Of a stretch of 64,000 bases of DNA, positions 11,361 through 31,724 are shown piece by piece; the first letter of the stretch is position 1; every line of letters starts with the position of its first letter. The DNA lies in assembly GCA_028023455.1 (NCBI GenBank), contig JAQFVV010000001.1, positions 19,403,611 through 19,467,610 on the forward strand, given 5' to 3'. The notes below the pieces were generated by a model. The model did not search any database and was not told the DNA's origin. It saw nothing but the letters and a program-made list of their open reading frames with translations. The stretch is from Epiperipatus broadwayi (Eukaryota; Onychophora; Udeonychophora; Euonychophora; Peripatidae). A program made the position numbers and the translations under genes.

Positions 11361-14300
11361 TCTAAATGAAAGGGATGATTTTCACTTTATATTAAAAAAT
11401 GTTTATAAATTGTTATGATTGATAATATATTGTCATTGTGATTATTTTAATATGAAGTAAATAATCTTATTATTACCATTTTGTATTGCTTCATTGTTTT
11501 ATTAATTTATATATATAGTTTTAATAAATTATTTTTTTAAAAAAAATCAGTGTTTTCATTCCTTCATTAATATTATTAATTATATATTATTTGGATATTT
11601 GCATAAAATTCTTCACTTTAAGAGAAACTTAACAACTTGTGATTAACAGTTAATCTTAATTTCATCATATTAATATTCCAGAAATCAATTGTTTTCTCAT
11701 AACATGAATACTCTCATTGTCTCTTTGTATAATTAATGAATTAGGGATGAAGAATTGAATCTATGTATGATTTATTACAAATAGAATAAAATTCCAAGGG
11801 TGTTCAATGAAATAAATATGAATTTATACATCACATAAATATTGGTTCTCCTATATGTTAGAAACAGTACACATGAATCATATGTTCATGAACACAACCA
11901 TTGGTGCCAAGGTATATATCTATATATCAAGTCACATGGCATTGTATAATTAAAAATAAAATTTACCAAAAGTATTATTTTTTTTTTATTTTTAAAAATA
12001 ATCTTAAGCATAAAACTTTATCTCTCTTAACTTCATGATCGATTGTCATGAATTATTTCATTTTTTTATCAATTCACCCCCTGGTAATTTTTTTCAAAAG
12101 TATTATATGTTAAAATGCATGTAAAATTGTATATTTTATTATAATAAATTTTCACTGAAAAATTTGTGGTAGAAGATGGGAACTTCAAAATTCCCACTCT
12201 TACAATAGACATAAGACCCATTCTGATATGTTCAGCCATTGTGTGCTGCCAAGGCTGTAAAACATTTGGTGTTTATGACATTGTTTAAAGTAAATAGTTC
12301 CAATTGTTCATTTGCGAATTTATTATAGTTTTAGATATTTTTTAAGAAGAATTTACACTATATTTATTAGGTGTCAAGATATATAAATTACTAATAACTT
12401 GTTTTGACTTGAAATACTTTATTTTGAAAAATATGTTATATTAGCAGAGAATTTAAGCATGGCCTGGAGCTTAGTTTCTAGATCAGCAATCATGAAAATA
12501 TTGCAATTTTGCAATAAATATTCAAAAATTTTAAACTTTTAAAGCATAATTCATTAGATGTAAGAGAAATAAATAATTATTCATTCAGATGTTTAAAAAT
12601 AATAAGAATTAAGAAATATTTCTTTAATTTTATGAACTGAAAATAATCTTTCTACAAATGATGATGTCTAAACTCTTTGTTTTGTTTATAATCTCATTTT
12701 TTAAATATTTACAAAAACAAAATGTGAAAAAAAAATCTATCAAATGAAGTCAAATTTATTATTTTTAGATAAGTAATAATCATTTAATCATATATTTTAC
12801 ATTGATTTGTGAGACAAAGAAAAATGTCAGAAAATGCTGGAATGTGAATGCATGAAACAAGTTTTTCTCTTTTCATTTATTTTCCTTCTAAAAACTTAAC
12901 AGAAAATTAATTAAGCTAAATCAAAGAGTGTTACCTTTGATTTTGAAAATGTTGTATTTCTAACCCTTAGTTATTAAAAAAAATAACTTAATAAATTAAA
13001 AGTTAATTTATGAATAGAAATCAACTGATTGATTATAAATTTTATGAAAATATTTTTGTTTTGATGAAATGAATGTTTAAAATTTCATACCATCATGTCA
13101 ATTTCTTTTTTTTGTTAATCAATTAATGTTTAAATAATTATTTTAATACATATTTTTAGTCTTAATTTCTTTATTCTATCCAACTTCCATTTCATAAATT
13201 GCAGTATGTGTGACTTTATTTCATGACCACTTAGTGTTCTAGGATTTTTAGAAATCATCCCAATAAAACTATTTACTTATAGTAGAATAAACCTAGGAAT
13301 TATTTAAAGTGGTTTATAATAAGCTATTTTTGTTTGTCTTTTGCTTACAGTAATTGTTTATAAAGTTCTTGCTTCCTGAGCTAGATTTGTGCATAACCAC
13401 TAGTAATTTGGATTGGGTGCTTATGTGCAGTGTTTATGGATATCCAGAATTGATTCTCTTTCTGTAATCCTGTTTGATGCAAATGAATAACCTTTAAAGT
13501 TCAGGCACTACATTTTATTTTACATTTCATTTTATTATTTCTTTGAAATTAAGTTTATAGTTGGCCAGTACATTAAGGGTACTAAGTGACTAGAGGGCAT
13601 TGATGATGATCAGCATGTTTTAGTATCCCAGTATTATTTTTTATTTGTTATATTCTTAAGGATTAGTCCCTGAGTTTGTACATTCAAATTACCATGTTGT
13701 AGCCTGGTTTTTTATTGTTGATCATTCTTGATAAGAAATAATTATTATTCATCTGTAATATTGGCAAACTTATAATTAGTCTTAGTTTCTTGCTGACCTC
13801 TCATGCTCATTCTCTCATATTGTTTATTCATTATATCATTGTATAATTTAAATTACACTAGTCTTGGATTTGATTCATTGGCTGGGTTGATTCTATCACT
13901 CCATGCTCACCCATGTTTCTCTGTTCCATTACAAATGGCTTCCCAACTGTGGGATCAATGATGATCAAATACTAGTGGTCATTACTACAAATTTAACAAT
14001 CAACTTGATCTCAAATATAGCAAACTCTGAGAAAGAACAAAAATATGCATTTTATGCAAAATTAACATTTAAAAAAACTGTAAAATGTCACAAGAGCATT
14101 GATAATTATAAGTTATAAAACAGTGACAAATGTAAATTTAAGGAGTTTGTATTTAAAGATGAATAAAAATTATGATTTTGTGGAGATTGTATTGAGTTTC
14201 TGACTACTGGAGCTTGTTTAGCTGTACTTTTTACTTTGATGGTAAATGGAGAGTTTTGTCATTGGCCTGAGCATACAATGTTTTCATGTAACTCCAAAGT

Positions 14301-14688
14301 GTGTTCTATCTCATGCATTGCTCCAACTCATTTTTTGATTTCCTATTGTTTATTATTGTTCAGTTAACATAGTTCTGTTATGATGTTCAGCTTCTAAGTC
14401 TCCAAAAAAGAAACAAGACATAATTCTGTATTATGTACTTATAGTCTGATGATGAATTCTTTATCTATCTCAGAATTACAAGTCAGTATTTAGTCTGTTA
14501 GCTGTCTGATGCCTATCAGATCTTTTGAAAAATTGATGAGTACATTGTTAGAAGTATGAACATTGTTTTGGTTATACATGTATATTATGTAAAGTATTGG
14601 TAGGTGGGTGTTTCATTTTTTTCCTTTATTCCATGACAAGGGATAGGAAACAGTTATGGGTGTCATGGCATATATTATCATAGTAGCA

Positions 14689-14692
<4 letters not shown>
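11361..14692. other. AT-rich interval, no gene seen
   Basis: No family-level protein similarity, RNA gene or transposon end recognised. The frame at 13,903-14,118 has no recognisable domain. Confidence 0.5.

Positions 14693-14774
<82 letters not shown>
14693..14774. repeat. (TA)n microsatellite
   Basis: About 80 bp of perfect TA dinucleotides. Confidence 0.95.
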
Positions 14775-14776
<2 letters not shown>

Positions 14777-15570
14777 TTAAAAGGAAAAGCAGAAATGAGC
14801 ATGATTTTTTTTAGATATTTATTATATTACAGTGGAGTAACAGTTAAGGATTAAATAATAATTGTCATACTTAAAATTATTATAAATTAATTTAAATCAA
14901 GTATTTAAAAAGATCTATTTAATGTTTTATTAATTCTGATTTTGGAATTTAAAACAAGTTTGTTTTTATGTTATAATAGATATACTGGTAATTATAAAGT
15001 TCAACTCTATTTTTAATTTGATTAAGATTTTTTAAATTAAATACTTTGTTAAAATCCTACAAAGTAGTTTTTGGAAGGATTTAGGTGAACTGAAAAGAGT
15101 CATTAACTTTTTCCAATCAAGATAAAGAAACTTACTTTTAATTATTGTTTTTTTTAAATTCCATAATATACTAAAAAAAGATGGATTTGAATCATTCAGA
15201 GGACTTATAACAGTTATACAGCACTATTATTATGAAGTTATAACTGAAGGCAAGAAGTACAGATGCATCTAATGTCATATAATATATATAGGTGTGTGTG
15301 TATTACCAAATTATAGTGACTAAATGCCAACAGTTACTGGATTTATACATTTCTCAAAGTTGTCAATAAGCCAGTCTACTGTTTCAGAAAAAAATGCTTA
15401 TCAAGAGATACCAGCAAATAGCCAGCTAATTAAAAACAATTATATGCTAAAGTTTATATATACACAATTTTATCTAATATGAAAGAATGCACAAAGAAAG
15501 TTATTATATATATATATAATACATATTTTGTGGGTTCATCCATGTTAAAAACTTTTAATATTAATATACT

Positions 15571-15607
15571 GACATTTCGACTTGGTCACACAAGCCATCC
15601 ACAGAGT
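15571..15607 (-). ncRNA. Hammerhead-like motif in PLE 3' region
   Basis: On the minus strand: ACT, CTGTGGAT (box I expected CTGANGA), helix II GGCTTG / CAAGTC (six pairs, one G-T) with loop TGTGAC, GAAA, TGTC and AGT. ACT/AGT can pair as helix I and GTC fits the NUH cleavage triplet. Box I has a changed A6 and one extra base, so activity is doubtful. PLEs are known to carry hammerhead motifs with a minimal helix III that works best in dimers. Confidence 0.45.
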
Positions 15608-15699
15608 TATAAAAGGTAGAAAGATGGTTGTAAAGGCGCTACAATCACTGATATGAATAAAATGTTAAAATTCCACCAATAGCAAAAAATGTTAAATTT

Positions 15700-16537
15700 A
15701 GAAATGTTTTTTAAAAAAAATCTTTCCAAATAGGAGGAAGTTTACATGTATCATCTCGCTTATTGATACAATCTGGCCTTTTAAGTATCTAAATGGCTTC
15801 TCTAATTTTGCATTGGTAGAGATTATCACATCTGGATATGATCCTGGTACTAGAAAAATCAATTTTATGACCTGAATCTATAGTATGGAGTGAGAGTGCT
15901 GATGATGATGAGTGTTGTTTAACTGCATTAACATGCTTATCTCTTCTAACACTGATGTGACGATTACTCATACCTATGTAAGAAGCTTTACAATTTTTAC
16001 ATGAGATTTGATAGACACCATGAGATTCAAGAGGGATTGAATCCTTAGGCTTGGTTATTATATTGCTGATCTTTTGATGAGCAGAAAATGCTGTATCTAT
16101 ATTATAGCATTTTAATATATGTCCGATACTGTCTGTAGTTCCTTTTATATATGGAACACAAGTCCTAATAGCTGATTTATCATCTTTTTGTTTTCTATTT
16201 TGTCTATTTTGGGCTTGAAATAAGGCTTTTTTTATAAATTTGTAATTATAACTATTTGCTAATAAAACACTATTAATATGATTTATTTCTTCTTTCAGAT
16301 GTGTCTCATCTGAAAGGTTAATTGCTCTATTTAAAAGAGTTTTGGCTACAGAAACTATCTGAGTTGGGTGATGATGAGAATGGAAATGCAAATATCTGTC
16401 TCTGTGTGTATCCTTTCTGTAAATAGAAAAAGATAAATTATTTGGTGTTCTGGTGACTAGAACATCAAGAAAAGTGAGTTTTCCATCAGACTCTGTCTCC
16501 ATTGTAAATTTAATATGAGGATGTATATTATTTAAAA
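15700..16537 (-). pseudogene. PLE polyprotein: RT thumb end and GIY-YIG endonuclease
   Basis: Open from about 16,537 (reading FLNNIHPHIKFT, upstream of the first ATG) to a TAG at 15,789-15,791; in-frame homology continues past that stop (ILKRPDCINKRDD) to about 15,705. FLDVLVTRT and the IYRKDTHRDRYLHFHSHHH stretch match the conserved segment after the PLE reverse transcriptase core. The GIY-YIG nuclease starts at GVYQISCKNC and YIGMSNRHISVRRDKH, with a Cys pair and the catalytic Arg, and ends at KIREAI. RT palm motifs (YxDD) are absent, so the copy is 5'-truncated. One nonsense change (Glu to TAG). Confidence 0.8.
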
Positions 16538-16540
16538 AGA

Positions 16541-16607
16541 TAAATAATCACCAATATACGTATTTCATGCTAGACCAGCAATCATCAGTTGGTCCAGATT
16601 ACCATCT
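16541..16607 (-). repeat. Fragment of the hammerhead/tRNA-like repeat between PLE copies
   Basis: Nearly identical to 44,645-44,711: the hammerhead plus ~16 nt of downstream tail, without the tRNA-like boxes. It fills the gap between the minus- and plus-strand PLE copies. Confidence 0.7.
16550..16593 (-). ncRNA. Hammerhead ribozyme motif, type I (copy 1)
   Basis: Minus strand: ACCAA, CTGATGA, helix II TTGCTG / TAGCAT with loop GTC, GAAA, TACGTATA, TTGGT. Helix I pairs ACCAA with TTGGT (5 bp). Helix II has five pairs including one G-T wobble, and a T-T mismatch at the 10.1/11.1 position. Helix III would be very short (A-T pairs). Predicted cleavage is after ATA, between 16,555 and 16,554. All invariant core bases are present except the 10.1/11.1 closing pair. 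Confidence 0.65.
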
Positions 16608-16906
16608 CTATAATGGAGACAGAGTCTGATGGAAAACTCCCTTTTCTTGATGTTCTAGTCACCAGAACACCAAATAGTTTATCTTTTTCTATTTACAGAA
16701 AGGATACACACACAGACAGATATTTGCATTTCCATTCTCATCATCACCCAACTCAGATAGTTTCTGTAGCCAAAACTCTTTTAAATAGAGCAATTAACCT
16801 TTCAGATGAGACACATCTGAAAGAAGAAATAAATCATATTAATAGTGTTTTATTAGCAAATAGTTATAATTACAAATTTATAAAAAAAAGCCTTATTTCA
16901 AGCCAA
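16608..16906 (+). pseudogene. Inverted partial PLE copy
   Basis: Starting at METESDGKLPFLDVLV this copies the first ~98 codons of the minus-strand PLE frame almost exactly, in opposite orientation, and stops at the same sequence (FIKK) before the GIY-YIG domain. With 16,205-16,505 it forms a ~300 bp inverted repeat with ~100 bp spacer. It carries THTDRY where the minus copy has THRDRY. Partial inverted copies at the ends of insertions are a common PLE arrangement. Confidence 0.75.
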
Positions 16907-19079
16907 TAAAAGAGGTATGGAGGTATACACTTGCTCTGATTTTTTTTCTTTTGCCAAGCACAGCTATACACATAGCTATGTATATCTATGAGTGCATTTT
17001 TGAATCATTAAACAAAAATTCACAAAATAAAAACATTTTGTTTGATAAACTTTTTAAATATATACATATTAAATCAAAGAAAGAACTATAAAGGCCACGA
17101 TGGAAGACAGTGGTTTGCAGAACTATGAAATTGACTCATAAGAAAACCTTGGAATGTCAAGTTCTAATTAAATACTAAAAAAGAGGTGTTAAAAGCTTTT
17201 ATGGTGCATTCCAATGAAGGCACAATGAATATTAATTGAAAATGAATGAAAGGAAAGATAAATTTTATAATTAAAAAAAAGGAATTGATTATTATAAGTT
17301 TGAGAGTGGAAGAAATCAGATGGTAGAATTATATACAGAAATAAGAATCCAGAGAGCAATGCTATATATTGATAAAATATGATCAGGTTAGGGTAGAAAC
17401 CTCAATGTATGAGTTGTTCGAATCCTTCCCCTGAATGTGTAGCAGCTGCCAATATCGGATAAGGGATGCCAAGCCTGGAAAATCACCACAAGAAGTAACA
17501 ATGTTGGATCATCATGAGATGTGAAAAATAAATAAACAAATAGAATTCAACCATGGAATCCAAACTTCAAAAAGTCTGTTCACCAACAAAGAGCCAGAGA
17601 CTTCTTTTTCACCAGGTGAATTCAATCAATTCCCCGGGAAAAACAAAGATACCTTTTCTATTTGATATATATGTGACCTCTTAGTAAGCTTACTCCATGT
17701 AACTCAGAAAACTGTTGTTTGACCAAATTGTGAACTTGAATTTTTTTTTTTTCAATTTGCATGGAGAGGTTAAATTATTTCCTACTGGATTTATTAGCGT
17801 ATAAATTAGTCCATAATTAAATCTTCGTTGCAACATATATATTATACTGTATTTGTGTGGAGGGGGGTGGTAAAAAGAGAAAAGAGCAAACCAACAAAAA
17901 GAAAACTGATAGAAATCTTTGATTAATAAAAAGGAAAAAAAACATTGATTTAACTTACATAAATAATATATTTTTTCTTTTTGATAGTTGCGTAAATATT
18001 ATTACTAATAAATATGTATAAAATGATGAATGGTTTTTTTTTTTGTGTTATGAGTTTTTTTTTAAAGGTAAAAAAAGAGAGGGTTAGATATACTGCTGGT
18101 AATTTTACCACCCACCCTGAGAAAAGCTAGCCACAGGCTGGGTCATTTTGTCATCCTATTACATACTTCCATATTGTCCAGTATAATTCTTACCTACGGG
18201 TGAGATTGGTGCTTGGAGTCTTTAGTTAGATGTCCATAAATATACTGTGTATGATATTAAAGAAAATTATATATGTACAGGACATATTTTTGTTCAAACG
18301 CGTATATAGATATAGACGTTTATACTCACGTAAAGACGAGGACGTTAAGAAAAATAGGTGAAAGGAAGGACTTGTTACGATATATTGTATTCTTATAATT
18401 GATGCAGACAGTTTAAGTAGGGCTTGAAATGTAGCTATTTTAAAAAAAAAATTGTTATTTTTTAGGATGTAATTGTGATTTTATATGTAGTATGAGTTTA
18501 AACTTAATAAATAGAAGCCTATAATGATGTATTAAATATTTTAAAGTTATTTTAATCTAAGTTAAGTGATAAAACAGTAGATAACTTTTAGTTAAATGCT
18601 TGACTTTGGGTTGGTATTTTTAGATCTAGTGTCTGAACCTACCCTGACACCTCTCTGAGGAGTGCCAAATCATGAAACAATGGTCAGGGGTTTGTGGAGG
18701 GGTTCATGACAGAGATATTTTAAGTGCTGGCTCTTGCTAAACATTTATCATAAAGCTTGTAGAGGAATTGGTAATCCTCATTGTTTTTATAACTTACAAG
18801 CTTAAGAGATAGAGTCACATGATCTATGACTCTTATTTTGACTAAGTATAAGTATTGTTTAAAAGATAAGATTAATTTATATCTATTATATTCAACAGAA
18901 ACTATAAAAAAATAATAATTTAATTTTAGCAATAAATATTTTATATAATGTGTTTAAAATAATTGTTTTGTTTAAAATATTATTTAGATAATAAATAATT
19001 TAATATTACTCTGGAATGTTCTGAAAATATCACATGATTAAAAGTAAATGTTTTGGTATGTGCACTTTCAAGGGTTAGG
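16907..19079. other. AT-rich interval with a possible SINE remnant
   Basis: No protein family recognised. A B-box-like GTTCGAATCC occurs at 17,416-17,425 inside a slightly GC-richer stretch (17,390-17,640), which might be a tRNA-derived SINE; no convincing A box or repeat partner was seen in the window, so it is not listed separately. Confidence 0.4.
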
Positions 19080-19830
19080 GAAGGTAAACTTGGATTTCTA
19101 GCTTGTTAATAAAATTAGACACATTATAAATGTTGCAAAATTAACTCTAACGTTAATATTTTAAAAAAGTAACACTTAAAATTGTTATTGTTGCTTAAAT
19201 ATAATATTTTGTTTCAAAATTAATATTTTAGGGTCATTAAAATGTTTAAATTGTTTTAACCTGTTCATAGTCTAAAATATCTATTGGCCAAGTGAATTAC
19301 AGTTCTAAACTTTTGATTGGTCAATTACAGAATCAACAATAAAATATATTTATCTGTTAATATTACATTCATTTTAGTTTTGTTTGTAAAAATCAAATTA
19401 ATAATTTGTCAGATTATGAAAGTGAATGAAAGTTTTTTTAAAAAATAAATTTATAATTATAATTATAAAAATATTCTATAGTGGACAAACTAAAAAGAAT
19501 GTTCATAACTTATTAGAAAATGCTCTGTATGTCATTGATTTTTTTTCACAATTTATGTTCATGTAAAAGTAAAGAATTTTTACGAAAATTTTCTAAAATA
19601 ATTATATTTTCAGCATATTTTATCAAAATAATTTATAATACGTAAAAACTTCTGAAAGAAATACTCTAAAATATACATTTTTATTTTGAAAATCAAAACA
19701 AAGAACTTAGATCTGTCAAAATTATTGGTAAGCGCATGAGAAACAAAGTCTGCCTTCTCTCATTGTTTACTTGTAAAATAATTCTAGAGAGGACAGCATC
19801 TTACAGTAGGTTTTATGCTTTAAAATGAGC
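19080..19830 (-). repeat. Diverged interspersed repeat, copy 2
   Basis: Reverse-complement partner of 10,580-11,360. Shared blocks include ATTGGCCAA near 19,283, ATTATGAAAGTGAATGAAAG near 19,413 and TTTACTTGTAAAATAATTC near 19,767. Ends are uncertain. Confidence 0.45.
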
Positions 19831-20057
19831 ATACAATAACATAAAAATTATTGTTTCTTTAGCTGATTTGATAATAATTGAACCTGACACTAAAAGAGTT
19901 AATAAAGATATTTGATGTTTTAATAAAACATTTTAACATTTATAAGTGTAAAATAATTAATATATTTTAAAGATGATGACTCATAGTTTAAAACTAATTT
20001 TAAATATGAAATTAATTTAGTTTATGTAAATTAGAAAGTGCTTTAAAAGCTGAATTA

Positions 20058-20125
20058 ACCAATGAAATCACTAAATTAAATCAGTATAAAAGGAGAGATT
20101 CAATCAAGTCTAGACTGTGCAGTTT
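20058..20125 (+). promoter_or_regulatory. Possible RNA polymerase II promoter
   Basis: An ACCAATGAAA (CCAAT-type) element near 20,059 is followed ~28 bp later by GTATAAAAGG (TATA box, 20,085-20,094) and by a slightly GC-richer TCAATCAAGTCTAGACTGTG where initiation would fall. No ORF of recognised family follows, so the promoter could belong to a decayed LTR or be chance. Confidence 0.25.
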
Positions 20126-23100
20126 AAATATTAATTATAATTATTATTTTTTGTTAAAAGTTTTAAAATATAATGTAATAATTATTTTAAAATAATCACC
20201 AGTATTTCCCTATCAGAAAATTTTATCTGAAGCTTAATTTAGAACTACAATGATTTTATGGAAGATGATAATAGTCAAGCATTGGATCAGAGAAAACTTT
20301 GTCTTACATAAGAATTTTGAATTTTATATAACTAATATACTCAGAGTGAATAATCATTTATTTTTAATAACTTTGCCTTTTATAATAAATATAATTTTTC
20401 AAGGAAATTTAAGTTAACAAATAAGAAAAGAATATGTGTGGAAAATCATTTTCATAATGTTATTAAGTTTTAGAAAAGAAAAATTAATAGTTTGAATTTA
20501 AGTTTAAAGCTAAATTAGAGATATTTTTATGATGTGCAAGAATAACTGTTTTGTTACATGAATGCAAAAGGAACATCTTGTATTTAATTTATCTTCAAAG
20601 CTTAATTTAAACAAAGTTACATCTGAGAATGATGTATTTGAAAGAAAAATTGAAAAAAAGAGACTATTTTATACTTTTAAAAAAGATTTATTTATGATAA
20701 AACCAGTAAGAAAACTATATGCTTTGAACTATTTTTTTTGTTTTTAGAATAAAGTAACTATAATACATCTTGGATGGGAAGGCTGTCATTTTACCTAAAA
20801 AATAACTAGTTGAAATATATGCATTTTTAAAAATAAAAGTCTTATATTAAAAAAAAAGAAATATCTACCTTTAGTTAACAAATATAGATGTCTGCTGAAA
20901 GAATGTGATAAATGTATTAATTTTTATATTATATAATATTCTACCAATGTTTTTTTACCAATGGAATGGAAATTGTTATATGTGAGATATAATTATTGTG
21001 ATATGTTTTGATATATGTAACAATTGGAATTAATATAAAATACATACATAAAGATATCCTATTCCACATTAAAATGAATCTTTAATTATTGGTTTATTGA
21101 AATGTTGTGTGCTTGGATAGATATTAAAAAAAACAGAAATAAGTATTTATTTTCCCAGGGTGACCAATATTTTTTCCAGATTCTGTAGGATTTAATTTTG
21201 TTATTTACATGTTTATTGAATGGCATCAGGAGAGGAAAATAACTTTTGTTCAGAACTGTCTACCCATAACTAGGCAATGGGGGGATAGTTTTGAAAAGCA
21301 TTGAACTTGCAAGAAGAAAGACTTTTTCATAACTTTGAATTTTTCTCATCATTTTAATATAATGGTATTATTTTAAAAACAATGTTTTAACTAACCTGTT
21401 TATTATAATGTCTTTTTAAAATTTAATCTTAAGATAGATTAGTTTTTTTTTACATTAAATAAAAAATGGATTTTTCAGAAATTAATTTTCTGAGAGATAA
21501 TTAATAATTATTATTTGTTTGGATGGTAGATCAAGAAGAAGTGGATTACCATTCATAGTTCCAATAATTGTCATGATTATGGGTAATCTTATTTATTACT
21601 TATATTGCATTGTTTGATAATATTTTTAAATATATATTTTAAAATTAGTACTTTATTAATATTGCTTGAATATTGAATGGTTAAATGGACCATTTATATA
21701 ATTATTATTGTATATATTTTTATAAAAAAAATGAATGCAAGTGAATGTTTTAAAATATCTAAGGGTATTTTAAAATATTTGTTTATCATAAATGCTTGAA
21801 TATGCATACATTTTATAAAATAGTTTATTTATTAATGTATTATCATTATTAATGGTGTCTGTTAAGAGATAGCAAAATATAGAAATATTGATCTCTAAAT
21901 TATATAATGTAACAACAAATGAATAAATGTATAATGTTGATGTATGTCTAATAAAAATCATTTGTGCTTGAAAAAACTTTTTAAAACCATCTTGAAATGA
22001 ATTTTAGATCTTTGTCATTTTTTAGTAAAGTAGTTTTAAAATTATTTTGTAATGTGACTGGTATATTTTACAATATTAATAGAGTTATTCACTATGTGGA
22101 GAATATAGGATAGTGGTTGAGAGAGTAATTGTTAAATGAAATCCTAGATGTTTAGTGATATATTTGAAATGATGTTATGTGTGAGCTATATTGTCACAGT
22201 TTAACTTTATTAAATATACAGGGAACAAAGGACTATAAAGTATTTTCTATGGGTATTTTCATTTCCTTATAGTAAATAAGAGCTGAAATAAATCCATGAC
22301 ATAAATTTTTAGGTACCTGATAAATATGGACTTTTATTTTTAGCACTGTATCCATGATGATCTTTTTCTTACTTTTTGGAGTTAACATTGTTATTATTTC
22401 ATATCCTACACTATAATCACTATCTATAACCACTGGAATTACATCACAGAGGATAGTTTTTAAAGAGGATAAAGTAATAGCTAAACTGTTGGAAGCTGGT
22501 AGTTTTTGTGAAGGTAATATGAGATATAAAAAAACTTCTAAAACAAATAATATTGAAATATTTAATGTTTATCATAATATAAAAAATTAGGAGATGAATC
22601 ATTAATATTACTATGAATATTATAAATATTAGAGATTATTAAACTCAAATAAATGCATATTTGAATTGGAATGAGAGAGAGAGAGTAATAAAAAAAGGAT
22701 TTGAGTGCTATAATGAATGTAAAATACAAAAACCAAACAAAAAATAAAATGTCAAGAAATATAATCTATTAATAGTTTTTTTTTTTAAAAAATTTGCAAT
22801 AAGGAATATAAACCTATTTGAAATAGAGAAAACCCATGAAATTATATTTTAAGCATTTTTTTTCATAAGTAGTTAATTTGCCAAGGGAGGTATTAAAATA
22901 TTTTTCTTTATTTAAATTTTCTGGTGTAGAATAATTGAATATGGTAAAATATTAAAGATAATGTTTTGCTGAACTGCAAAGGAAGTATTTAAAATTTTTA
23001 AAATATTTTACTTTGTGTTCAAGTTTAGATAGGTGTATTTTAAATCTAAACTTATACTTAAGAATTATATAATAATAAATACATATTTTAAGGTATTACA

Positions 23101-23567
23101 AATGTAACATTAAATTAAGAAATTGGGTTATTTATTATTATTTTTCCACAAAACAATAGAATGTTATTAATTTATTGAATAAATATAGTATATAATCATT
23201 ATTACTATAAGATTTTATTTCATTTTAGGTAGTCAGAGTGAAAGCTATCTTGTTTTTTATTTACTTGTAATATTTATTGTATAAATATTTTAATTTTAAA
23301 TAATGTTAATTTTTATATTACTGTTTGTAACATTTTTTTTAAATTTTTATAATTTTATTGTATAATAGCTATAATGTTGTTCAATTGTAATAAAAATTGT
23401 TAATGTTTTTTAAATTACTTCATTGTTGAGAGTTTAATTTGTCTGTGTTTTTCATTGATTCTTCGTTCCACATGCATAATCCATAGAAATTATTGGTTTA
23501 AAACATTACTTGTTTTCACATGATTCGTAAACATTACTTAGAATATTATTATTACTATTACATGATT
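20126..23567. other. AT-rich interval, no gene seen
   Basis: Only short frames with no recognisable motif. Short GAGAGA run near 22,677. Confidence 0.5.
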
Positions 23568-23632
23568 GAGTAGTAGTAGTAGGAGAAGTAGGAGTAGTAA
23601 TAGTAGTAGTAGTAGCAGTAGTAGCAGTAATA
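23568..23632. repeat. Imperfect (AGT)n microsatellite
   Basis: AGTAGTAGT units with interspersed GGA and GCA triplets over ~65 bp. Confidence 0.85.
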
Positions 23633-31717
<8,085 letters not shown>

Positions 31718-31724
31718 AATATTG

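Larger units (their letters stand above)
15571..16540 (-). mobile_element. Penelope-like element, 5'-truncated copy
   Basis: Minus-strand PLE fragment running from the end of the reverse transcriptase through linker, GIY-YIG endonuclease and 3' UTR. The 3' UTR carries a hammerhead-like motif at 15,571-15,607. The 5' end joins a hammerhead repeat fragment at ~16,540, beyond which lies an inverted partial copy of the same PLE. Confidence 0.75.
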
